A stretch of DNA of 64,000 nt from Cysteiniphilum sp. JM-1 (GTDB lineage Bacteria; Pseudomonadota; Gammaproteobacteria; Francisellales; Francisellaceae): contig NZ_VXKS01000015.1 in assembly GCF_008711525.1 (NCBI RefSeq), positions 1 through 64,000 of the forward strand. Direction: 5' to 3'. A program made the translations under genes and the position numbers. This document shows, in pieces, positions 1-7,918 of this stretch; the first letter of the stretch is position 1; each line of letters starts with the position of its first letter. A model generated the notes under the pieces. The model had not been told where the DNA came from, did not search any database, and saw only the letters and a list, made by a program, of their open reading frames with translations.

Positions 1-56
1 TACATCATGCAACCGTGATTAGCCTAGAAGGAGAAAGTTATCGTATGAAAAAATAA
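1..56 (+). pseudogene. istB: 3' end of an IS21-type istB gene (cut by window edge)
   Basis: Reading from base 3, the last codons spell HHATVISLEGESYRMKK and stop at 54-56. This resembles the C-terminus of IstB, the AAA+ helper ATPase of IS21-family transposases, which often ends in a pattern like HHxxVIxxxGxSYRxK. Only 17 residues are visible, so the call rests on this tail plus the repeated terminal sequence that follows at 73-112. Whether the full gene upstream is intact cannot be seen. Confidence 0.55.
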
Positions 57-72
57 TTTTTTTGCTATAAAT

Positions 73-112
73 CGGCAAAGTTAGTTGTCGTAACCGGAAA
101 AGTTAGTTGACA
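73..112. mobile_element. Putative right end of an IS21-family element
   Basis: Two near-identical 17-bp blocks occur 22 bp apart at 73-89 and 95-111: CGGCAAAGTTAGTTGTC and CGGAAAAGTTAGTTGAC. Multiple short terminal repeats ending in CA are typical of IS21-family ends, and the block lies just after an istB-like stop codon. The element would end at about base 112. Bases 113-260 hold only a doubtful 21-codon frame starting at 135 and no gene I can support. Confidence 0.5.
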
Positions 113-260
113 TTTGATAGACACATAGGGTTGTATGAAAACGGCACCTAAGAAATTTAAAAGAGTTGCAGTTATATTGGCTCTAAAATTGTACACTTAA
201 ATAATGAGCCTTATAGATTAACAGACCCTAAATAATTGGTAGGTGATTTGTATTTCTTCA

Positions 261-962
261 TCAAAAGATGGTACAACATTTACCATCATTTAACGTGTTA
301 GCAGAATTGGAATTAAATATACTCATTGGAGGTTTTTTGGGGTTGTTCGCTATCTTCATGATTTTTTCTTCTGGTCGCGCAGTATGAAACATTGTTCTTA
401 ATGTATTATCATCAATGTCATCAATGTCATCAATGTCATCAATGTCATCAAGACGAGTCTTAAGATAAGGATAGTTAGCATATAAATGTTTTACTATATC
501 CAATAAATTTTTGGACGACATTTCATCTAGGCAATTGTATTCCTCCTTCACTGCAACTGTGGATATGTAGTCAGCCCATGGGTCAGCTATAATAACTTCA
601 CTTGAATTATCTGATTTAATGATTGTCATATCATGATTTTGAGTAGCACAAAAGAGTCTCGATTGAACATCGATTTTATTTAACTCATTGCAAAGGTACA
701 TTGCTTGAGTAGTGCAGTTACCATACCTTTGATTTTTAATTGATTTACAAAAACCAGCTAATGATGTTGCAATTCCATTTTGTTGAATCAGATTGTTTTC
801 CAAATCAATCATCCCGGGGTTGCTATATAAGCTATCCATATATTGTTTTTTTCTGTTTTTATTGATTAATAAATCAGAGTTAGCGTCAACACCTGTTCTA
901 CTAATTACAAATATTTTTTTCACCTCTTCGAATGCTTGAATGATATTATTCGGTATAGACAT
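261..962 (-). CDS. Predicted cysteine-protease/transglutaminase-like effector with C-terminal CaaX box
   Basis: A 233-residue protein ending in KCCTIF, so the last four residues CTIF form a CaaX box; Phe at the X position is compatible with geranylgeranyl or farnesyl transfer by host enzymes. A possible catalytic triad is visible: Cys83 in RYGNCTTQA, His110 in TQNHDMTII and Asp127 in IIADPW. This order and spacing is that of papain-like and transglutaminase-like folds such as YopT-type proteases. Residues 171-185 are an Asp-Asp-Ile repeat. It is the last gene of the dotF-to-dotL operon, 35 bp after the icmS-like gene, as expected for secreted cargo. The inferred role is a membrane-targeted host-directed cysteine enzyme; substrate unknown. 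Family membership is inference, while the CaaX ending is seen directly. Confidence 0.6.
   Translation of the reverse strand: MSIPNNIIQAFEEVKKIFVISRTGVDANSDLLINKNRKKQYMDSLYSNPGMIDLENNLIQQNGIATSLAGFCKSIKNQRYGNCTTQAMYLCNELNKIDVQSRLFCATQNHDMTIIKSDNSSEVIIADPWADYISTVAVKEEYNCLDEMSSKNLLDIVKHLYANYPYLKTRLDDIDDIDDIDDIDDNTLRTMFHTARPEEKIMKIANNPKKPPMSIFNSNSANTLNDGKCCTIF
411..446. repeat. 9-bp in-frame tandem repeat (4 copies)
   Basis: Four exact head-to-tail copies of ATCAATGTC, followed by a partial fifth. On the coding strand they give the Asp-Asp-Ile repeats of the CaaX protein. The unit is a multiple of three, so copy-number slippage would alter linker length without breaking the frame. Confidence 0.95.
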
Positions 963-997
963 TTATTGTTTCCTTGCATATTTGTATTATTGATAGG

Positions 998-1327
998 TTA
1001 TAAAACAGAGTCTAAGTCAACTTCATTTTTAACCGCACCGTTAAGCCACTCTAATATTAAAGAGTAGAAGAAAAAGACCTGCATAAAGAGCTTGTCTAAA
1101 AGCTGATGCTTAATGAGATCTTGTTTATTGGCAGATTGCCATTTATGAAAGGGGATATTGAGCGTACTGCCAAAAAGATATTGATAAATGTTATTAATAT
1201 TTGACTGCATTTTAGTGTAAATCACCTCATTGTTAAAGACCTCAGCTGAGCTCCAAGACTTCGATTGATAGGTGTATTTCAACTCATGTTGATCAGATAA
1301 CTCAGTCATTAATTGGCTATAATTCAT
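998..1327 (-). CDS. icmS: IcmS-like effector chaperone
   Basis: A 109-residue acidic protein encoded directly downstream of dotL. IcmS (about 114 residues in Legionella) pairs with IcmW and binds the C-terminal tail of DotL to present effectors. By-eye alignment gives the same spacing as remembered IcmS: an N-terminal helix ending in Met, a segment ELKYTYQSKSW, the motif SxxEVF at about residues 27-32, then a helix ending in YQYLFG. Similarity is weak, so the call leans on length, position and these anchors. The C-terminal half of the system 2 gene at 56764 can be aligned with it in the same way. A profile search or structure model would settle it. Otherwise it is a small hypothetical. Confidence 0.5.
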   Translation of the reverse strand: MNYSQLMTELSDQHELKYTYQSKSWSSAEVFNNEVIYTKMQSNINNIYQYLFGSTLNIPFHKWQSANKQDLIKHQLLDKLFMQVFFFYSLILEWLNGAVKNEVDLDSVL

Positions 1328-1355
1328 ATCTCTCCCTAGTTTTTGTTATTTGTTT

Positions 1356-3863
1356 TTAGATTAATTTAAGTAGTTTTTGAATGTTTTCATCAAATCCATC
1401 ATGATGTAGATTGCTAATATAGTGACCTTGGGTAATGTTACCGATTTGATCAGCTACTTCGTTGCTTAAGCGTCTAGATTCACGTTTAGACAGTTTGTTA
1501 TTAATTCCAAGGTGATACATGAATTTTTCAATTTTTTCTCGATCACATAGGCAGTTGTCATAATTCATTTGCTCGAAATCGTAATAACAACTATTAATCC
1601 GCAATGAAAAATCAATCTCTGCGTAGAGTAGGTTCTCATCAGTTTTATCAGGTGTTGTTTGTGTCACTTCTGATTGCTCAATAGTCGTTATCATAGGGCT
1701 TTCTGTATTTTGCTGATCATCAATATCTAGATTCTCGAAATCAATCGCATTCTCTGCACGATGTTTTGATGGCGTAATTTCATTGCTTGTGGCATCGACA
1801 TAATCATCTATATCAGTGTCAACATTATCTGTTTCATCGTGTTGCCTTTCTTGCGTTGTGCTGATTAAATGATCAGATGAGTCATCGAAATTTTGCAGAT
1901 TTGAGTTGATGCGAGATATCGAATCGGTTGTTATAACAGGAGTGTTTTGCGCTTCATCGATAAGCGCATTTAATAATGGTGATTCAAATTCTGGTAGCTT
2001 AATCTCTGCTTGGATACTAAGATGACTTGAATTATAAATTCTCTTTAAACTATCAAGTGTTTGTGCACTTAAAGGTTCAATTTTTAGAAATTCATTAAGT
2101 CTTAGCGCTTTAGTTTTTGCTGGATTTGCATAGAACATTTTTGCTCGGACAATTTGCGACTTGAAAAAGATATGCGCTTCACCTTCACGTTGGTCTTTAA
2201 GATCCATCAGATCAAGGCGGGCGCGTTTTTCAATGGTTGCTTCACGCGTGTCACGGTAGCCTAAGGAGGTTCCGGCATCCCCCATATTGTAACTCTTGGC
2301 AACAGAAACATAAGTCTCACCTGCCGTTTTAGAGAAAAAGTCCCAGGTTTCCGTCGGATCCTCGAGTTTCATGCAGATTTTAATATTGGTATTGGCAAAA
2401 ATAGAGGCGGCTTCCTCTTTAGATGCTTTTTGAAATGCGGGTAAATCTTGCCCTGCAAAAACCACTGAGAAACCAAGTGAGCGTGCTTGTGCTGGTACAA
2501 CGGCAAATCCCTCAACCGCATAATAACCATACTCATCAAGGACACATAGAAAGGGCGTGTTAGCATTCGATGGTTTTGATTCAATGACCTCGTTATAGCT
2601 GCCTTGGAGTGCGCTACCTAAGCCCTCGGCAAGCATTGCTTTCAATGAGGCAATAATCAACTTACCTAAATTCGAGAGCTCATCAGGTGATTTCTCTAAT
2701 GCGGGCAATAAAACCACTAGAATTCGGCGATTGAGTACGACATCACTAAAATTAACTTCACCTAGATTGGTTTTCATGATGTGCGCATAAACATCTGCCA
2801 AAGAGTTGAATACACGAGTTAACTGCATTGTAATATAACCATGTTGTTCATAGGCTTTTTGATCTTGTTTGCCAACATTTTTGATTTGATAACCTGGCAG
2901 GGTTGCCAAATAATTATTGATGGGGTCAGAAACTGAAAATGGCAACTTTTCAGTAATTGGAATAATATTATCTTCTTGATCAACGGCTTGTTGTTGATGG
3001 ATAAGGTTTTCAAGAACATCCAAGACAAAATATTTACGAATTAAAGCAGCATCAAGCAAGAAATAGCCTTGATCACGCAAGTAGACTAATAAACGCATAA
3101 GTGCATGCACAAACGCGATTGCTCGACCTTTCCACATATCATCGTTACCCCCGCCTTGTTTTGAACCACCAAGCATGCTAGCGATAAGCTCAGATAACAT
3201 ACTTGATGAGCCATTAGCAAAAGGATTAAGTGTATTAGAAATGGCTTGTTTTTGCGTACCAATAATATCCTTAGCACCTGTCATAAAGTTGACGACTAAG
3301 AGATCATCTTCACGCCCCATTTGACGGGCAAGTGAAAAAATTTGCGCATAGAGTGAGTTGTCACCTTTACCATCAACATAAATCAAACCGCTGCCTTGTA
3401 ATAGAGCATTGCTAGCAATCGAAATAAGTGCTTGTGTTTTACCACTTCCCGTTGAGCCAAAAATAAGCGCATGAGTTCGCATGTCTGCATTGTTGAACCA
3501 GATTTCATTATTGCTGTTGACTTCATTGCCAAAGTAATAGATTCCATTAGCTTTTCCAGGCAGTGTTGAGCCTGGTGGTGAGTTATTTGGATCCTTTTCT
3601 TTGGCATAAAAGGGCAGTTTAAACGGCAAATCACTATAACTCCAAAAGCCGTACCAAAATATACCAATGACAATCAAAAATAATAGATCACAGAAGCTGG
3701 GTAATACAAACATCAAAAGGCTAATGATAGCAAGTGTCAAGCTACCTGTAACAGGTGCTAAAAGAAAGTCGCGTATACGTGGCAATAAGGTGCGCGTATC
3801 GCGAATGCTCGCACTTGGGTTGCTTTCTTGTCCTTTGGTTAAACCGCGAAATGTTTTTCTCAT
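1356..3863 (-). CDS. dotL: DotL/IcmO type IV coupling protein (system 1)
   Basis: An 835-residue inner-membrane ATPase that receives substrates for the Dot/Icm machine. Two hydrophobic segments lie at residues about 36-58 and 60-75. Walker A GSTGSGKT is at 136-143 and the Walker-B-like LCVLDEYGYY is near 440, followed by the FAGQDLPAFQKASKEEA segment typical of DotL. The C-terminal 250 residues are acidic and low-complexity, then end in a helical tail (SKRESRRLSNEVADQIG). In Legionella this tail binds IcmSW, DotN and LvgA. The start overlaps the icmT stop by 4 bp (ATGA), indicating translational coupling. The ATPase core is very close to the second DotL at 59379, but the tails differ. Confidence 0.95.
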   Translation of the reverse strand: MRKTFRGLTKGQESNPSASIRDTRTLLPRIRDFLLAPVTGSLTLAIISLLMFVLPSFCDLLFLIVIGIFWYGFWSYSDLPFKLPFYAKEKDPNNSPPGSTLPGKANGIYYFGNEVNSNNEIWFNNADMRTHALIFGSTGSGKTQALISIASNALLQGSGLIYVDGKGDNSLYAQIFSLARQMGREDDLLVVNFMTGAKDIIGTQKQAISNTLNPFANGSSSMLSELIASMLGGSKQGGGNDDMWKGRAIAFVHALMRLLVYLRDQGYFLLDAALIRKYFVLDVLENLIHQQQAVDQEDNIIPITEKLPFSVSDPINNYLATLPGYQIKNVGKQDQKAYEQHGYITMQLTRVFNSLADVYAHIMKTNLGEVNFSDVVLNRRILVVLLPALEKSPDELSNLGKLIIASLKAMLAEGLGSALQGSYNEVIESKPSNANTPFLCVLDEYGYYAVEGFAVVPAQARSLGFSVVFAGQDLPAFQKASKEEAASIFANTNIKICMKLEDPTETWDFFSKTAGETYVSVAKSYNMGDAGTSLGYRDTREATIEKRARLDLMDLKDQREGEAHIFFKSQIVRAKMFYANPAKTKALRLNEFLKIEPLSAQTLDSLKRIYNSSHLSIQAEIKLPEFESPLLNALIDEAQNTPVITTDSISRINSNLQNFDDSSDHLISTTQERQHDETDNVDTDIDDYVDATSNEITPSKHRAENAIDFENLDIDDQQNTESPMITTIEQSEVTQTTPDKTDENLLYAEIDFSLRINSCYYDFEQMNYDNCLCDREKIEKFMYHLGINNKLSKRESRRLSNEVADQIGNITQGHYISNLHHDGFDENIQKLLKLI

Positions 3864-4105
3864 TGTCTTCTTCTTTTATGTTTGCCAAACAAAAACTCAC
3901 GAATTAACAGCACTGTGACATTTAAGGTTAATTTAAAATGATGCAAGATCCCTAAAACAATCATTGCCAGTAAGCACATCAAAAAAGTAAATAAGGTAAA
4001 GTGAAGCAAACAAATAACCACAAGGATAAAAACGCGTGCATCAATAAAGAAAAATTTAGGCGTATAAGCTGAATCACGCCAATGGCTTTGAAGATCATGT
4101 CGCAT
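3860..4105 (-). CDS. icmT: IcmT inner-membrane protein (system 1)
   Basis: An 81-residue protein beginning HWRDSAYTPKFFFIDAR, the hallmark opening of IcmT (HWRDSARPxxFFxIDAR), followed by two hydrophobic stretches at about 25-45 and 50-65 and a basic tail (KHKRRRQ). IcmT is a small membrane protein needed for Dot/Icm function and host exit in Legionella. It overlaps the dotB end by 11 bp and the dotL start by 4 bp, so it lies in a tightly packed operon. In Legionella icmT heads the icmTSRQPO cluster; here it sits directly between dotB and dotL. Confidence 0.93.
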   Translation of the reverse strand: MRHDLQSHWRDSAYTPKFFFIDARVFILVVICLLHFTLFTFLMCLLAMIVLGILHHFKLTLNVTVLLIREFLFGKHKRRRQ

Positions 4106-5261
4106 GCAAAGTTACCTTATCGATGATGTTTTTGTTATTGGCAATAAGCTTTTGTTGTATTGTCAATGGAATGTATTCAAGATCTAGTTGCCCTTGTTGC
4201 AGTAATTGCTTATATGCATTTTCTATATGACTGTGACGTTGACTAAGGGTTGAGCTGATAATGGTATGCGATTGCTGTGGTTCACTCTTAAGAAGCTTGG
4301 CTTTAAGTTGATCATCAAAAACAAGATACTCACGCACGGCAATCAATTGTCCATGTCGTGTGGGTAACAAACGTTGCCAGATAATAACATGTAACGCTTG
4401 GATAATGTCATAAGCACGGCGCTGATGAGTTTGCGCAGGAAACATGTTTAAAATGCGTGTTAAAGTATCGCTAACACTATTGCTATGGATCGTGGTGTAA
4501 ACAGGGTGCCCAGTTAATGCGGCTTCAAGTACGGCATCGAGTGTTTCCATATCTCGGGTTTCACCAAGCATAATTGTGGTTGGCTTGCGTCGTAAGGCAT
4601 TGCGAATGCCAAGAGAGAAGCTCTTAAGATGTCGAGGAATTTCAGCCTGTGCAATCATCGAAGCATGACTGTTGATTTTATCAAAAACATACTCAATAGG
4701 CGCTTCATAGCTTAGAATTTTATGTGCTTGATTTGGCTGTTGCAGCAATGAGCGCATAACTGACGCAAGTAGCGTACTTTTGCCTGATCCTGTCGCGCCA
4801 CTGACGATAGTTAAACCATGAGGCGTTGTGAGCGCTTGATATAAATCAGAGGGCAAGTTAAATGTATCAAGGCATAAAGGTGTATCTTTAAGTACGCGTA
4901 AGCTGATTTGAATACCAAGTCCGCCAATGCCATGGCAGGCACTGATATTCACACGCAAGCGATAGTATTGTCCTTGTGACTTTTGTAATTGATAGCTTAT
5001 ATCCAAGTCGTGCGCACTGCTGATCAGTGATACCGCATTAGCACCATAGATGTAATTAGCAAGGTCACAGGTTTCTTGATATGACAGTGCACGTTTACTG
5101 ATGGCACTAGCAATACCTGAGCGTTCAACAATGATTGGATAACCTGTTTGTATGGTTAAATCAGAGGTGTTGTTATCTGCTAAAACAGTCAATAAAAAGC
5201 GCTCAAACTCATAATGTGTCCAATAATGTGGCTCTTGTGGATATAGCAATGGTCTATTCAT
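4095..5261 (-). CDS. dotB: DotB secretion ATPase (system 1)
   Basis: A 388-residue PilT/VirB11-type hexameric ATPase powering the Dot/Icm channel from the cytoplasm. Walker A GATGSGKST is at residues 155-163. The Asp box (IMLGETRDMETLDAVLEAA) and the His box (TGHPVYTTIHS) that define the family are both present downstream. Length is about that of Legionella DotB (377). The start overlaps the dotC stop by 4 bp. This is the only DotB in the window, so system 2 would have to borrow it or have one elsewhere. Confidence 0.95.
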   Translation of the reverse strand: MNRPLLYPQEPHYWTHYEFERFLLTVLADNNTSDLTIQTGYPIIVERSGIASAISKRALSYQETCDLANYIYGANAVSLISSAHDLDISYQLQKSQGQYYRLRVNISACHGIGGLGIQISLRVLKDTPLCLDTFNLPSDLYQALTTPHGLTIVSGATGSGKSTLLASVMRSLLQQPNQAHKILSYEAPIEYVFDKINSHASMIAQAEIPRHLKSFSLGIRNALRRKPTTIMLGETRDMETLDAVLEAALTGHPVYTTIHSNSVSDTLTRILNMFPAQTHQRRAYDIIQALHVIIWQRLLPTRHGQLIAVREYLVFDDQLKAKLLKSEPQQSHTIISSTLSQRHSHIENAYKQLLQQGQLDLEYIPLTIQQKLIANNKNIIDKVTLHAT

Positions 5262-6034
5262 TGATCACTGTTCCCATGATTGTTTGTAACATGATCTTCA
5301 ATAACCGGTTGCCAAAGTGAACTATTTGGGTGTAATTGCGGAAGTGCATTAAATACCCATTTTTGATTATTAATAATCAGTTGATGCGCATTACCGGTAA
5401 TGCCTTGTTTATTCACTTTAACAAATGGTGGATTAACAATATGTAATGCCAGTAAACGCCGATAGGTTAGCATGCCCTGATAGTCTTGTGTGAGATGGTT
5501 TAATTTAAGCTTAAAAATTGTTTTGGCTTGATTGATACCATCATTCCAAGCTTGAGTCATTGTTTGTGACCATAAATCTTGTTCTTGTTCATTTTTAGGT
5601 AATAGCACTTGATCTGGTAAGCTGGGATAATCAACCGCAAGCCATAGGTAGTCATGCCAGGTGGGTGCAGTGGTGACAAATTTTGCTTGCTGAATGATGG
5701 TATATGATTTGCGTCCATAATGTATCACATCCGCATTATCACCAATACTCAGTAGGTTATCACCAGTAGTAATAACAGGTGGTAGTACATGGTGATCTAG
5801 TAAAAGCGCATTAAAGTTATAAGCGCTGTTTAATGTCGGTTCTAGTTTTTGCAATATCTGGTCAATATAAGCTGAAGTTTGTGCTAAAGCAGTTTGTGAG
5901 CCAAGTTGATATGCGGCTGTTTGTAGCGCCTGCTCGCGAATGCTCAGCGTCTTGTCACTAATATGGCGTATATTAGCAACATTGGCTTGTGACAAGCTTT
6001 GCAATGTCGCTAGCGAATAATGATCGATCATCAT
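5258..6034 (-). CDS. dotC: DotC outer-core component lacking a visible lipoprotein signal (system 1)
   Basis: A 258-residue protein with strong DotC signatures: FNFNALLLDHHVLPPV, AKFVTTAPTWHDYLW, MLTYRRLLALHIVNPPFV and GITGNAHQLIIN. DotC, with DotD and DotH, forms the outer-membrane core and is a lipoprotein in Legionella. Here no hydrophobic signal or lipobox precedes the mature domain: the frame opens at 6034 with MMIDHYSLATL, and an in-frame TAG at 6047-6049 blocks any upstream extension. Either membrane anchoring has been lost, or a sequencing or real frameshift separates a signal. It is coupled by an ATGA overlap to dotD upstream and dotB downstream. Confidence 0.92.
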   Translation of the reverse strand: MMIDHYSLATLQSLSQANVANIRHISDKTLSIREQALQTAAYQLGSQTALAQTSAYIDQILQKLEPTLNSAYNFNALLLDHHVLPPVITTGDNLLSIGDNADVIHYGRKSYTIIQQAKFVTTAPTWHDYLWLAVDYPSLPDQVLLPKNEQEQDLWSQTMTQAWNDGINQAKTIFKLKLNHLTQDYQGMLTYRRLLALHIVNPPFVKVNKQGITGNAHQLIINNQKWVFNALPQLHPNSSLWQPVIEDHVTNNHGNSDQ

Positions 6035-6561
6035 GATGGCAAATACCTAAGACTAATGACTTTTATCTGTGGATTAATATACAGAGTTGCTTGATTCTTT
6101 GCTTGCACATCGATATTCCGCAGTAGGTTGATAATGCTATCATTGCGTGGCTTATCATTGTCACCTAAGGTGATGATAATAGGAAATGCCGGTGGTGCAC
6201 CATAGATTTGCAACTGATATCCCGCGGATTTGACAATGGATTTTAATAGCGGCTCAATCGGTCCATACCAAGTAATTGCTAGCACTTTGTCCAGTTCAGG
6301 AGCATTTATATTCTGAAATGGCAAATGAGCTTGTCCTTGAGCTGAAACCTCGAGCGTATTTAAATTAGTTAGTTGTTTAGCAATTGTGCTTGATGAATCT
6401 CTGATATCATTCAAAATCACTTTGTTTAGCTCAATTTGATTAATCTCTTGTGCTGAGCTTTGTGGTGTATGCGCGCAGCTAGAGAGTAAACCAATCAATA
6501 CCGTGGTAAGCATTATCTGTAAGCGTGTCTTAAGAGACTGGTAATGAAATAAAAAATACAT
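6031..6561 (-). CDS. dotD: DotD outer-core lipoprotein (system 1)
   Basis: About 176 residues from the chosen start MYFLFHYQSL, giving a hydrophobic segment MLTTVLIGLLSSCAH with lipobox LLSSC. The mature part (ITWYGPIEPLLKSIVKSAGY, PIIITLGD, SIINLLRNIDVQ) matches DotD, which has a secretin N1-like fold and helps DotH reach the outer membrane. A longer frame reaches 6699 but would overlap the upstream gene and put the signal peptide in the middle, so I reject it. A start at 6513 (MLTTV) is also possible; neither has a strong ribosome site. It ends in an ATGA overlap with dotC. Confidence 0.88.
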   Translation of the reverse strand: MYFLFHYQSLKTRLQIMLTTVLIGLLSSCAHTPQSSAQEINQIELNKVILNDIRDSSSTIAKQLTNLNTLEVSAQGQAHLPFQNINAPELDKVLAITWYGPIEPLLKSIVKSAGYQLQIYGAPPAFPIIITLGDNDKPRNDSIINLLRNIDVQAKNQATLYINPQIKVISLRYLPS

Positions 6562-6587
6562 ATGATCAGACCATGTTGCTTTAGCGA

Positions 6588-6995
6588 TTATTGTGGGTTT
6601 ACGGGGGTGTTTGTTGATTGATTGGTATAGTTTTGGATATCCAACTTTGCATTGCCTAGCAGTGAGTTTTGTAGCAAATTCACGCAAGGGACGATACAAA
6701 TCAGTAGCACGCCAATAATCAAATGACCTGAGCCATTTTTGACATGCTCGCCTTGTGCGCCTTGTGAGGTGTGATGTTTGCGAATCAAATGAAGACCACT
6801 TAGCACAAACCAGATACCCGTACCACCTGCAAGAACCTGAATAAAGCCAACAATATAACCTATCTCTTGTTTAAGATGTTGCAACACAGCGATTAGATCC
6901 GATGAGCCTTTTGTATCATCTGCAAAGCAAATACCACAACATAAAATAAGCATTATAAATCCAATAAAAAATCTTCTTTTACCCTGTTTTAACAT
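6588..6995 (-). CDS. IcmC/DotE- or IcmD/DotP-like small membrane protein (system 1)
   Basis: A 135-residue protein with a signal peptide (FFIGFIMLILCCGICFA) and two further membrane segments around residues 47-67 and 90-110. Between them is a polar loop, RKHHTSQGAQGEHVKNGSGH, resembling the Gly/Gln-rich loop of IcmC. The segment ending VNLLQNSLLG recalls the IcmC ending INVLTNTLG. IcmC, IcmD and DotV are related small inner-membrane subunits of Dot/Icm, and this single copy cannot be assigned firmly to one of them. It lies between dotF and dotD in the operon, with a clear AAGGAG-like site just upstream of the ATG. Confidence 0.7.
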   Translation of the reverse strand: MLKQGKRRFFIGFIMLILCCGICFADDTKGSSDLIAVLQHLKQEIGYIVGFIQVLAGGTGIWFVLSGLHLIRKHHTSQGAQGEHVKNGSGHLIIGVLLICIVPCVNLLQNSLLGNAKLDIQNYTNQSTNTPVNPQ

Positions 6996-7028
6996 TTTAT
7001 TATCTCCTTGTAATGATGGTTGGGGGGG

Positions 7029-7781
7029 TTAAGAAAAAACGAAGCCTGAGCTGGTGTAGACTTTGTTGTGTTGGGCATCGATCTGACTGACACTGCCGTA
7101 TAAACCTATTTTACTACCTTCACTGACAGATAGTGTGTTCCCCTTAGCATCTTGTAGCCATGCACGATGATCGGTTACTGCAACAAGGGTTAACTTATCA
7201 CTTAGATTAATACGTTGTGCCTGCATATAGGCGACCTCAGTATTTAATGAGGTAAGAGATGATTCTAATTTTGGTAATAGATCAAGTGAGCTATGTGTCT
7301 TAGCTAGATCACTAGCAAGCTGATTCAATTGTTCTTTTATTTTGTTGATATTATTTTGCTGATTGTTATTAATAGCTTCTTGTGTGTCCAAAATCTTTTT
7401 AAGTGCGATGGCAATATATTTAGTTTGTTCTTGGATATCGTTTTTAAGTGATAAGACTTGACTCTCAATTGCTTTATTTTTCTCTTGAGACCCCGTGTTT
7501 GTTGTTTGCCTTACTTGTGCTTTGTAATCTGGTGTTGCAGGTAGGTCAAAAGAGATTTTAGCTGGAGATGAAGAAGCCTTTTGTGCTGTTGAATTGTTTG
7601 GGAAGACAACATTATAAATAAAGTAAATTGCGATTAATATAACAATAGCCCCAAAGGCATAGATTATCCAAAGCGGTAACTGTTTTTTTTTAATGACTGA
7701 TGATGTATCTTCAAGTGTATCGATGTTTTTGTTGTCATCAGTTGTTATTTTATTTTCATCATTAAAATTAAAGTCTGACAT
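7029..7781 (-). CDS. dotF: DotF/IcmG inner-membrane protein (system 1)
   Basis: A 250-residue bitopic protein: an acidic cytoplasmic N-terminus, a membrane segment at about 36-58 (LWIIYAFGAIVILIAIYFIY), a coiled coil at about 100-185, and a C-terminal periplasmic domain ending in YGSVSQIDAQHNKVYTSSGF. This is the layout of DotF/IcmG (269 residues in Legionella), which binds substrates and the core complex. The C-terminal domain matches the second DotF at 50165 (HAWL...KSISV..G..I..YG). It is the first gene of the minus-strand operon; the 17-bp element at 7844-7860 lies 63 bp upstream. Confidence 0.9.
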   Translation of the reverse strand: MSDFNFNDENKITTDDNKNIDTLEDTSSVIKKKQLPLWIIYAFGAIVILIAIYFIYNVVFPNNSTAQKASSSPAKISFDLPATPDYKAQVRQTTNTGSQEKNKAIESQVLSLKNDIQEQTKYIAIALKKILDTQEAINNNQQNNINKIKEQLNQLASDLAKTHSSLDLLPKLESSLTSLNTEVAYMQAQRINLSDKLTLVAVTDHRAWLQDAKGNTLSVSEGSKIGLYGSVSQIDAQHNKVYTSSGFVFS

Positions 7782-7843
7782 GTTGTTTGCGGTATCCTTG
7801 CATGAACTTGATCAAAGCTTACTGAAATAATTAAAGGGTAAAA

Positions 7844-7860
7844 ATACGTAAAATGCGTAT
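7844..7860. promoter_or_regulatory. Candidate operator of system 1, copy 1 (divergent dotF / 7919 gene)
   Basis: ATACGTAAAATGCGTAT, an interrupted palindrome with ATACG/CGTAT arms and a 7-bp centre. It lies in the 137-bp divergent gap between dotF and the 7919 gene and could serve both operons. Nearly the same 17 bp recurs at 29991, 31790, 33676 and 38456. Confidence 0.75.
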
Positions 7861-7918
7861 TTGATTTTGACCTGCTGTAGGGGATTATGATCTCAAGCAT
7901 TAAGTTGAGATAGTCATT

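Noticed and set aside
135-200. 21-codon frame (MKTAPKKFKRVAV) after the IS end
   Set aside because: No ribosome site, no homologue and very short; treated as non-coding.
6562-6699. Upstream extension of dotD to 6699
   Set aside because: It overlaps the preceding membrane-protein gene and would bury the lipoprotein signal in the middle of the protein.
7844-7860. PmrA- or CpxR-type box for the 17-bp element
   Set aside because: The element lacks the TTAA-type half sites of the Legionella PmrA box and the GTAAA repeats of CpxR; a different regulator is more likely.
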